NCBI RefSeq assembly: GCF_020564625.1
Contig: NZ_JAJBZT010000005.1
Span: 1 to 64,000, forward strand
DNA length: 64,000 nucleotides
Direction of reading: 5' to 3'
Origin: Leeia speluncae
GTDB taxonomy: Bacteria > Pseudomonadota > Gammaproteobacteria > Burkholderiales > Leeiaceae
Notes under the pieces: generated by a model
Seen by the model: the letters and a program-made list of their open reading frames with translations, nothing else
Database searches by the model: none
What the model was told of the DNA's origin: nothing
Translations under genes and position numbers: made by a program
Shown here: positions 26,808-33,788 of the stretch, piece after piece
Numbering within the stretch: position 1 is the first letter of the stretch
How the letters are laid out: the number at the start of each line of letters is the position of its first letter

Positions 26808-27504
26808 GAATCGCACAGCAAACTCCTTTGGCAATGATGACATCATTGTGCAGGCGCAGCGCGTAGGAAAGCAAGTGACGATCAACGGTAAAACAACGGA
26901 TATTCTGAAAGATGTGTCACTTCATTGCGAAAAAGGAGAGACCATCGCTATCGTGGGCAAATCCGGCAGTGGGAAGTCAACCCTATTGGGTTTGCTTGCA
27001 GGGCTAGATCAACCAGATAGTGGCAGTATTCATCTATTTGGCCAGCACCTCAACATACTGAGTGAAGATCAACGCGCCAAACAGCGTGCCGGTAAAGTTG
27101 GTTTTGTTTTTCAAAACTTCCAATTGCTCGACATGCTGACCGTCCTAGAAAACGTCATGCTTCCTTTAGAATTAGCCGGAGAAAAAAATGGCCGTGCGAT
27201 TGCGATTGGATGGCTAGAAAAAGTTGGCCTTGGGGATCGGCTAGATCAACTGCCAAGTAGCTTATCGGGCGGAGAGCAACAACGTGTAGCGTTGGCACGC
27301 GCATTTGTTACCCAGCCCGCCATTTTATTTGCCGATGAACCGACGGGAAATCTAGACGGAGACACAGGACAAGCCATTATCGAACTGTTGTTTGCGCTAC
27401 AAACAAACAGCCAAACCGCGCTTATCATTGTGACGCATGATGACCAACTAGCATCCCGTTGCCAGCGGCAATTACTACTGCAAAAAGGCGAGTTAGTTAA
27501 CTAA
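26806..27504 (+). CDS. ABC transporter ATP-binding protein (YbbA/LolD-like)
   Basis: The 232-residue ATPase has Walker A GKSGSGKST, Q-loop FVFQNFQLLDMLTVLENV, signature LSGGEQQRVALARAF and Walker B ILFADEPTGNLD. The DMLTVLENVMLPLEL region places it in the LolD/MacB-like group. I start it at the ATG preceded by AGGACAG. The usual large permease partner (YbbP) is not downstream; instead the gene ends tail-to-tail with dusA, overlapping it by eight bases. Its permease must be elsewhere or missing. Confidence 0.9.
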   Translation: MNRTANSFGNDDIIVQAQRVGKQVTINGKTTDILKDVSLHCEKGETIAIVGKSGSGKSTLLGLLAGLDQPDSGSIHLFGQHLNILSEDQRAKQRAGKVGFVFQNFQLLDMLTVLENVMLPLELAGEKNGRAIAIGWLEKVGLGDRLDQLPSSLSGGEQQRVALARAFVTQPAILFADEPTGNLDGDTGQAIIELLFALQTNSQTALIIVTHDDQLASRCQRQLLLQKGELVN

Positions 27505-28510
27505 TTTCATCCATCTGTTCAAAACGGCGAGATAAATGCGCTTCCATTAGTTTTACGGTTTCAGAGATCAGGCTTGCTTGGTTGGCTTTTAATAAATTAG
27601 CATCCGACAACTGCCGGCGCCAGTGCCTTGCCCCTGGCAAGCCTTGATACAACCCTAAGATATGTCTAGAGATGTGGCGAAGCGGGACGCCTTCGGCAAT
27701 GCAGCCTTCCACAAATGGCATGATGTTAGCGATGACCTCTTCCCTTGAGAGAACCGGGTGATCATCGCCATAAATTTCAGCATCTACATTCGCTAGTAGA
27801 TATGGATTATGATACGCCTCACGACCAATCATCACCCCATCGACATGCTGCAAATGGGTAAACGTATCGGGCAATGTCTTAATCCCACCGTTAATCAAAA
27901 TTTCCAACTCTGGAAACTCTGCCTTTAGGCGATACACATAATCGTATTTCAGAGGTGGTATTTCACGGTTCTCTTTGGGCGACAAGCCTTTGAGGATCGC
28001 ATTTCTGGCATGCACAATAAAAACGGTGGTTTCACTTTTTTGCGCAACGTTAGCGACAAATTCCCGCAAATAGTCATAACTTTCAACATCATCGATACCA
28101 ATTCGATGCTTAATCGTTACCGGAATACTCACCTGATCTTGCATGGCTTTTAGGCAATCCGCCACATGATCTGGCTCAGCCATTAAGCAAGCGCCAAAAG
28201 CACCCGATTGCACCCGCTCACTTGGGCAGCCAACGTTCAAGTTGACTTCATCATAGCCCCACTCTTGCGCAATTTTAGCGCACGCGGCCAAATCATTACG
28301 TTCGCTACCACCTAGTTGTAACGCAACAGGGTGTTCGCACTCATCAAATTTAAGATGTCTTTCCTGATTTCCATGCAAAATCGCCCCCGTATTCACCATC
28401 TCGGTATATAGCCAAGTGTGTTTAGTAATTTGACGGGCAAAATAGCGGTAAAAACGATCCGTCCAATCCAACATCGGAGCAATCGCCAGTTTGCGAGGAG
28501 GTAAAGACAT
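27497..28510 (-). CDS. dusA: tRNA-dihydrouridine(20/20a) synthase DusA
   Basis: DusA reduces uridine to dihydrouridine in the tRNA D-loop using FMN and NADPH. The 337-residue length is normal. Motifs include the start LAIAPMLDWTDRFYRYFARQ, the catalytic-cysteine region EVNLNVGCPSERVQSGAFGACLM, HRIGIDDVESYDYL and NGGIKTLPDTFTHLQHVDGVMIGREAYHNPYLL, plus RHILGLYQGLPGARHWRR, all typical of DusA rather than DusB or DusC. It overlaps the ABC ATPase gene at the 3' ends, inside a perfect 12-base palindrome. Confidence 0.95.
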   Translation of the reverse strand: MSLPPRKLAIAPMLDWTDRFYRYFARQITKHTWLYTEMVNTGAILHGNQERHLKFDECEHPVALQLGGSERNDLAACAKIAQEWGYDEVNLNVGCPSERVQSGAFGACLMAEPDHVADCLKAMQDQVSIPVTIKHRIGIDDVESYDYLREFVANVAQKSETTVFIVHARNAILKGLSPKENREIPPLKYDYVYRLKAEFPELEILINGGIKTLPDTFTHLQHVDGVMIGREAYHNPYLLANVDAEIYGDDHPVLSREEVIANIMPFVEGCIAEGVPLRHISRHILGLYQGLPGARHWRRQLSDANLLKANQASLISETVKLMEAHLSRRFEQMDEIS

Positions 28511-28655
28511 GCCTATTCCAAATCAAGAAAACGTATCGTGCTCATTTTACTGCAAAAACTGCATTGCTCGGCACTCTTCCTAACGCGTACACATGCAGCC
28601 ACGTTGGAAAAAAGGTAAACTGATTTCAACTCGATTGATTTTGAATGATTCGCGC

Positions 28656-28883
28656 ATGAACCCAGATTTAGAAATCGACCTAAAAGGTCTAAACTGTCCA
28701 CTCCCTATTTTACGAACCAAGAAAACCTTAGCGACGTTAGATAGTGGGAAATTACTGCAAGTATTAGCAACAGACCCAGGCACACCAACCGACTTTGCCC
28801 AGTTTTGCCAACAAACCGGGCACGAGCTAATTTCCACCGAGCAAGTCGACAACTACTGGAAATTCCTTATTCGCAGAAAATGA
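28656..28883 (+). CDS. TusA/SirA-family sulfur carrier protein
   Basis: With the ATG at 28656 the protein has 75 residues and the family core LDLKGLNCPLPILRTKKTLATL (shown in part: GLNCPLPILRTKK), in which the Cys of CPxP carries the persulfide. TusA passes sulfur from cysteine desulfurase to tRNA thiolation and other acceptors. An upstream ATG at 28593 would add an unlikely 21-residue extension. No tus or isc genes are adjacent. The ribosome site is weak. Confidence 0.85.
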   Translation: MNPDLEIDLKGLNCPLPILRTKKTLATLDSGKLLQVLATDPGTPTDFAQFCQQTGHELISTEQVDNYWKFLIRRK

Positions 28884-28900
28884 GCCGAGGTTAAGTCGCT

Positions 28901-29839
28901 TTAATGCCGTGGTGCATTCAGCGCCGATGCAACCGTTGGGAATTTCAGCTTGACCCGTAGTTCTTGTTTTAGACGCTGGTTACGCAGGCGTCTAGACTCA
29001 TTCAGATAGGACATCATGACAGGCGATAGCCGTTTTGAGGCTTCTTCTCTTGTGACTCGCTCAGGTTTGGGCAATTGCGCATAGGTCGCCACCGCCTCGA
29101 AGTAATCGCCCATTTTAAGATCACTGTCATCCACCGCGTGATAAATGCGCCTATTTTTACCCCTAAAAAGCGCGAAGGCTGCAATGCGAGCAAGATCATC
29201 TGCGTGAATATGATTGGTATAGCTGTCTTCACTTTCCAATAGGCTTGGGAGCTGATTTTCTAGCCTAGCCAAGGGAAGTCGATCTAGCGCATAGATGCCT
29301 GGCACTCGCAAAATCGATACTGAGCGTGCCGCGACGCCGCCCCAAGCACGGAGTTGTTTCTCGGCGGAGAGTCTACGTTTTGCCCTTAACGTTTGTGGAT
29401 TCACCATCTGGCTTTCTTCCACCCAATTCCCTTGGCAATCTCCGTAAACACCGCTAGTACTGATATAGACCAATCGCTGTGGTAAAATATTGTTTTTGTT
29501 GCAAATACTCGCTTGATTGCGTTGCTTTGGTTGATGCATTATCCAAGCGAGTAACTGTTGGGTTCGACGATCCAATTCGCCAGTCGTGTCATTAGGCGGC
29601 GCAAAATGCAGGATATAAGCGTATCTCGGGATCGCCCTACGTTGTGTGGGCAGCAAATCCAGATCGACACGGATAGGAAGCGCACCCGCAGTTTGCCAGC
29701 TATTGGCTTGCGCCTCTCGCCGAACCACTACATGCACACGAAATCGAGTGAGAAGCCAAGGCAAGATTCGCTTTGCAATATCACCAGCACCAACTAGTAA
29801 CAATAATGGCTTATTCATTACGCGAGATGGCTGAGGCAT
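28901..29839 (-). CDS. NAD-dependent epimerase/dehydratase family protein (SDR)
   Basis: The 312-residue protein has an N-terminal nucleotide-binding fold (LLLVGAGDIAKRILPWLL) and short-chain dehydrogenase features: FAPPNDT, the SGVYGDCQG region around the catalytic Tyr, and later RVPGIYALDRLPL. Closest in style are YeeZ-like atypical SDR proteins of unknown substrate. I place the start at 29839 because AAGGG lies seven bases before; an ATG at 29818 fits the domain border equally well. It is divergent from the reductase gene that follows, and their ribosome-site regions lie within about 60 bases. Confidence 0.75.
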   Translation of the reverse strand: MPQPSRVMNKPLLLLVGAGDIAKRILPWLLTRFRVHVVVRREAQANSWQTAGALPIRVDLDLLPTQRRAIPRYAYILHFAPPNDTTGELDRRTQQLLAWIMHQPKQRNQASICNKNNILPQRLVYISTSGVYGDCQGNWVEESQMVNPQTLRAKRRLSAEKQLRAWGGVAARSVSILRVPGIYALDRLPLARLENQLPSLLESEDSYTNHIHADDLARIAAFALFRGKNRRIYHAVDDSDLKMGDYFEAVATYAQLPKPERVTREEASKRLSPVMMSYLNESRRLRNQRLKQELRVKLKFPTVASALNAPRH

Positions 29840-29895
29840 TCGCCGACCCTTTTCGTCAGATTTAGAATTAACACGCATTTCAAGAAGGAATTTTC

Positions 29896-30921
29896 ATGTC
29901 CTGCCAGGTCAAGTTGACACCAAGCGGTCACGAGTTTAACGCAAAACCAGAAGACACACTTCTGGAATCCGCCATGCAAGCAGGGCTAAATATCCCTTAC
30001 GGTTGCCGTAATGGCGCCTGTGGCGCTTGCAAAGCAACCATCGTGACCGGTGAAGTACGTCATGGAGACTTCCAATCAACCACGTTGACTGCAGACGAAA
30101 TTGCAGCAGGCAAAACATTGCTATGCTGCGCCTACCCAGAAACCGACTTAACGATTGAAGTTAAAGAAGTGACCGGTGGCAAAGATATTCCAGTAAAAAC
30201 CTTGCCATGTCGCGTACACAAAATTGAAAAGCCAGCAGATGATGTGGCTGTCTTGTACTTAAAATTACCAGCAAGCGAACGCCTGCAATTCATGGCTGGC
30301 CAGTACATCGACATCCTAATGAAAGATGGCAAACGCCGTAGCTTCTCATTGGCTAATGCGCCACATGACGATGAATTCTTGCAATTGCATATTCGCCACG
30401 TACCAGGCGGTTCTTTCTCTGACTATGTCTTTACCGGCATGAAAGAAAAAGAAATTCTGCGCTTTAATGGCCCATTAGGCACCTTTTTCTTAAGAGAAGA
30501 TTCAGATAAGCCAATGATTTTGATTGCAAGCGGAACGGGCTTTGCGCCAATCAAAGGCATCGTCGAGCATGCATTGAAAGAAGGCTGTGATCGCCAGATG
30601 GTGTTCTATTGGGGCGCACGTCAGCCAAAAGACTTGTACATGTTTGATTTGGCATTGAAATGGCAACAAGAAAACCCGAACTTCACCTTTATTCCCGTTG
30701 TTTCTGATGCAACTGCAGACGATAACTGGGCAGGACGTACCGGTTTTGTTCACCAAGCCGTTTTAGACGACTTTGCCGATCTATCAGGCTACCAAGTGTA
30801 TGCATGTGGAGCACCCGTTGTTGTAGAAGCGGCACACAATTCCTTCATCCAGACACGCAATCTTCCTGAAGACGAGTTCTACTCTGACGCCTTCTTTTTG
30901 GCGAAAGACTTGAAACCTTAA
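29896..30921 (+). CDS. 2Fe-2S/FAD NAD(P)H oxidoreductase (CDP-6-deoxy-glucoseen reductase-like)
   Basis: The 341 residues join a plant-type ferredoxin domain (CRNGACGACK with Cys37, 42 and 45, fourth ligand near Cys77) to a ferredoxin-NADP reductase module: FAD motif RRSFSLANAP and NAD(P) motif ILIASGTGFAPIKGIVEHA. This order is shared with AscD/RfbI-like reductases, phenol hydroxylase reductases and related electron-transfer proteins. No dideoxysugar or oxygenase genes are near, so the partner is unknown and the usual annotation name is not strong. The ribosome site AAGAAGGAA is good. A strong terminator follows, so it is a single-gene unit. Confidence 0.87.
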   Translation: MSCQVKLTPSGHEFNAKPEDTLLESAMQAGLNIPYGCRNGACGACKATIVTGEVRHGDFQSTTLTADEIAAGKTLLCCAYPETDLTIEVKEVTGGKDIPVKTLPCRVHKIEKPADDVAVLYLKLPASERLQFMAGQYIDILMKDGKRRSFSLANAPHDDEFLQLHIRHVPGGSFSDYVFTGMKEKEILRFNGPLGTFFLREDSDKPMILIASGTGFAPIKGIVEHALKEGCDRQMVFYWGARQPKDLYMFDLALKWQQENPNFTFIPVVSDATADDNWAGRTGFVHQAVLDDFADLSGYQVYACGAPVVVEAAHNSFIQTRNLPEDEFYSDAFFLAKDLKP

Positions 30922-30937
30922 GGCCAATTGCACTGTC

Positions 30938-30975
30938 AAAAAAACCGACACCCATAAAAAGTGTCGGTTTTTTTT
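30938..30975 (+). terminator. Intrinsic terminator of the reductase gene
   Basis: A 14-base stem (A-run plus CCGACAC, 30938-30951, with GTGTCGG plus T-run from 30961) ends in eight T residues, with a 9-base loop. Confidence 0.92.
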
Positions 30976-31096
30976 ATTAAAACCCTCAAAAAAATCTTTT
31001 CAAAAACTTAAAAACAAGCGATATTGAAATTACAGGGTTTGCCCTGATTTCCTGAGTAGCACCACTGAAACGTAGTCCCTGCACAGGAGGTTTGTC

Positions 31097-31369
31097 ATGA
31101 GAAACCCAAACACCGATATTCTCGATGTCTTAGCGCGCAGCGACATGCTACAGTTTAACGGCGAATATGCGCGCCCAGAGTATCTATTCGTTCCTGAAGA
31201 GGATGCGGCATCGCATCCAGACGATGTTGTCCTTGAACTTTCGACCGACAATTTAGACGAAGACTTCACCTTAGCCGAGTTGGAAAATGCAAAACCGCTA
31301 GGAGAAGGTGCCTATCTACTCGAAAACCGCGGATTATTGCGGTGCCTGACTTCATTTATTCTTCACTAA
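31097..31369 (+). CDS. Hypothetical acidic protein, 90 residues
   Basis: I do not recognise this protein. It is supported by an excellent ribosome site (AGGAGG, 7 bases before the ATG), terminators on both sides and no competing gene. The sequence is acidic (for example VPEEDAASHPDDVVLEL and TDNLDEDFTLAELENA), has no signal peptide or membrane segment and has one cysteine near the end. It is probably a small cytoplasmic protein expressed as its own unit. Confidence 0.7.
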   Translation: MRNPNTDILDVLARSDMLQFNGEYARPEYLFVPEEDAASHPDDVVLELSTDNLDEDFTLAELENAKPLGEGAYLLENRGLLRCLTSFILH

Positions 31370-31397
31370 CCTTTTCGAATTTCTTCCGAACTAAATA

Positions 31398-31427
31398 AAA
31401 ACACCCGGTCGAGACACCGGGTGTTTT
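31398..31427 (+). terminator. Intrinsic terminator of the 90-residue gene
   Basis: AAAACACCCGGT (31398-31409) pairs perfectly with ACCGGGTGTTTT (31416-31427) around a 6-base loop. Confidence 0.85.
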
Positions 31428-31484
31428 GCATTCTATTGCCCGCCATAAATAGTTGTTTCAATTGTAAAAAAGTAAGTACTCGCC

Positions 31485-31513
31485 TTGACTTAGCGGGCCA
31501 CCAACTCTAAAGT
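31485..31513 (+). promoter_or_regulatory. Promoter of the tetR-tolC unit with flanking inverted repeats
   Basis: -35 TTGACT (31485-31490), 17 bases, -10 TAAAGT (31508-31513). AGTAAGTACT (31471-31480) just upstream and AGTACACTTACT (31511-31522) over the -10 are near-inverted copies, and TGAACA-AA-TGTTTA follows. These could be binding sites for the TetR product, making the unit autoregulated. Confidence 0.6.
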
Positions 31514-31557
31514 ACACTTACTGAACAAATGTTTATTAACTTAAAATCGCCACCAAT

Positions 31558-32217
31558 ATGGACCAACCCACTCAAAGAAATAGCCGTAGAAAAGAAGCCC
31601 GTCCGGGAGAAATCCTAGATGCGGCATTGGCTATTTTTGGCGAAAAAGGGTACGCCGCAGCCAGTATTGAGGACATCGCAAAACGCGCAGGTGTGACCAA
31701 AGGGACGCCCTATCTTTATTTCAAAAATAAAGAAGATTTGTTCAAAGCGTTGATTATTGCATCGATTAGCCCAACGGTTGATGGGCTCACCGAATATCTA
31801 AAAGAGGCACAATCCTTGCCCGTTGCACTGCAACTACAAGGCACATTGCACTTTTGGAAAACCAACGTTTTAGACACCTCTAGATCGATCATTTTAAAAC
31901 TAATGATGGCAGAAGCCAGCAACTTCCCGGAAGTTGCACGATTCTACCAATCTGAAGTCATCGAAAAAATTACTGATCAGCTAGCGGCATTAATTACATT
32001 AGGCATTGAAAGAGGTGAATTTCGCCCGATCAATGTAGAAAGTATTACCCATGCATTATTGGCCCCAATGATTTATGCCGTGTTGCAGAAACATTGTTTT
32101 CAGTGCCATCAGCATCCCGCCCCGGAAGATTGGTTACCTGACTCGGTTCAGGTACTAATTCGGGGACTGCTTATCCAACCCACCATCAATACAAATCTAC
32201 CGCCTCAGCATTGTTAA
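31558..32217 (+). CDS. TetR/AcrR-family transcriptional regulator
   Basis: The 219-residue regulator has an N-terminal helix-turn-helix (EILDAALAIFGEKGYAAASIEDIAKRAGVTKGTPYLYFKNKEDL) and a helical ligand-binding domain ending in a TetR_C-like region. It sits 13 bases before a tolC-type gene and so probably represses it, as AcrR-type proteins often do with efflux genes. The promoter upstream is flanked by imperfect inverted repeats. Ligand unknown. Confidence 0.9.
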   Translation: MDQPTQRNSRRKEARPGEILDAALAIFGEKGYAAASIEDIAKRAGVTKGTPYLYFKNKEDLFKALIIASISPTVDGLTEYLKEAQSLPVALQLQGTLHFWKTNVLDTSRSIILKLMMAEASNFPEVARFYQSEVIEKITDQLAALITLGIERGEFRPINVESITHALLAPMIYAVLQKHCFQCHQHPAPEDWLPDSVQVLIRGLLIQPTINTNLPPQHC

Positions 32218-32230
32218 AGGATAATCTTGA

Positions 32231-33544
32231 ATGAATGCACTTAAACCAACTCTTATGGCTGTTAGCTTATTTGCTGCCATTGCTTATCCGGCGGCAGCGG
32301 ATAATCTAATGGACATCTATCAAGCAGCCAGACTTCAAGATCCGACCTATGCTTCTGCTGCTGCTACTTATCAGGCAAATATTGAGGCATACCCGCAGGC
32401 ACGCGCAGCGCTATTGCCGCAAGTATCAGCAACAGGCGCCACCACTTGGAATGACTCAAAAACGGATCTATTCGCTGGTGGCACGGCTAATTCTCAATAC
32501 AACACCAATTCATTGGTGGTTACTGCCAAGCAAAGCTTATACAACCAAGCGAATTACGCAGCACTAGAACAGGGAAAACTGACGGTTGATCTAGCGGAAA
32601 TCCAGCTAAAATCAGCCAAGCAATCCTTAATTTTAAGGGTCGCCCAAGCTTACTTTAATGTACTCGCTGCGATGGATAAGATCACCTACATTAATCAGCA
32701 AAAGGCTGCAATTAGCCAGCAGCTTGCGCAAGCGAAAGCCAGCTTTGAAGTCGGTACAGCTACCATTACCGACACCAATGAAGCGCAAGCTAAGTACGAT
32801 CTCATGATTGCCACCGAAATAGCGGCACAAAACGATTTAGCCATTAAGCAAGAAACACTTCGCCAATTAGCGGGTAAGCCATTTAATGGCGTAGCACCAT
32901 TGGTGAACACAAACCGAATCAACCTGAAAGGTAGTAACCTCGATTGGCAAAACACCGCCCAGCAAGATAGCTTGGCGGTAAAAGCCGGGCTCATCCAGAA
33001 GTCGATCGCAGAAGAAGAAATTAAACGCGTGAAAGCTGGGCATTTGCCGACATTAGATTTGGTCGCCAATAGCGGGCGCAGCACTACCCATGGTTCTTCT
33101 AGTCCTGGACGGACAAATTACAACAATATCGGACTCCAGCTAACCATTCCTATTTATAGTGGCGGTTCAGTGACCTCGCAGTCTCGTGCAGCCGTTGCAA
33201 AAGATGAAGCAGCAAGACAAGACCTTGAAGCGGCAAGGCGTAGTGCATTGCAAGATGCCAACACTAGCTACTTAGGTGTAGTTAGCGGCGAAGCACAAGT
33301 CAAAGCACTGGAACAAGCACTAGTATCCGCAGACAGCGTACTAAAGTCGACTAAGCTAGGACAAGAAGTCGGCGTCAGAACCAATATTGACGTACTGAAT
33401 GCACAGCAAAGTTACTTCAGCGCGCAGAACGACCTCTCTGCTGCTCGCTATAGCTACCTACTTAGCTATCTCAGCCTGAAGTCTGTTGCCGGACAGTTAG
33501 ATGAAGCAGATGTTGCCGAAATCAATCAACGATTAGGCAATTGA
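32231..33544 (+). CDS. tolC: TolC-family outer membrane efflux channel
   Basis: The 437-residue precursor has a signal peptide (to about residue 23, AAIAYPAAADN) and the two repeated TolC segments: LMDIYQAARLQDPTYASAAATYQAN at the start, typical of the TolC type I secretion/efflux group, and a second repeat near the end with NIDVLNAQQSYFSAQNDLSAARYSYLLSYLSLK. It forms a trimer spanning the outer membrane and periplasm. It is coupled to tetR. No inner-membrane pump is beside it; the RND system at 18.4-22.6 kb lacks its own channel and is a possible partner. Confidence 0.93.
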   Translation: MNALKPTLMAVSLFAAIAYPAAADNLMDIYQAARLQDPTYASAAATYQANIEAYPQARAALLPQVSATGATTWNDSKTDLFAGGTANSQYNTNSLVVTAKQSLYNQANYAALEQGKLTVDLAEIQLKSAKQSLILRVAQAYFNVLAAMDKITYINQQKAAISQQLAQAKASFEVGTATITDTNEAQAKYDLMIATEIAAQNDLAIKQETLRQLAGKPFNGVAPLVNTNRINLKGSNLDWQNTAQQDSLAVKAGLIQKSIAEEEIKRVKAGHLPTLDLVANSGRSTTHGSSSPGRTNYNNIGLQLTIPIYSGGSVTSQSRAAVAKDEAARQDLEAARRSALQDANTSYLGVVSGEAQVKALEQALVSADSVLKSTKLGQEVGVRTNIDVLNAQQSYFSAQNDLSAARYSYLLSYLSLKSVAGQLDEADVAEINQRLGN

Positions 33545-33579
33545 TTTCACCATTCTGCTCAAAAAGTAATGCCTCTCAC

Positions 33580-33621
33580 AAAAAGAGAATGACCGCCAAA
33601 ACGGGCCTCATTCTCTTTTTT
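33580..33621 (+). terminator. Intrinsic terminator of tolC
   Basis: A 13-base perfect stem (AAAAAGAGAATGA at 33580-33592 with TCATTCTCTTTTT at 33608-33620) is followed by more T residues. Confidence 0.9.
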
Positions 33622-33788
33622 TATTTTTCCGCATGACATCTTCAAGAATGATGCGGTATTTTTCTTAATTTCGCGTAGAATAAAAGCATAATCATATGAC
33701 CATCCCGCCAATCCAATGGGGATGGAGTCTACAAAGACAGGGCAATGGAAGGCTCTTTAAGAGAGTGCCCTTTGAATGGAATGCTTTT

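Noticed and set aside
32695-33084. Minus-strand frame of 129 codons opposite tolC
   Set aside because: No ribosome site, lies wholly inside tolC coding sequence.
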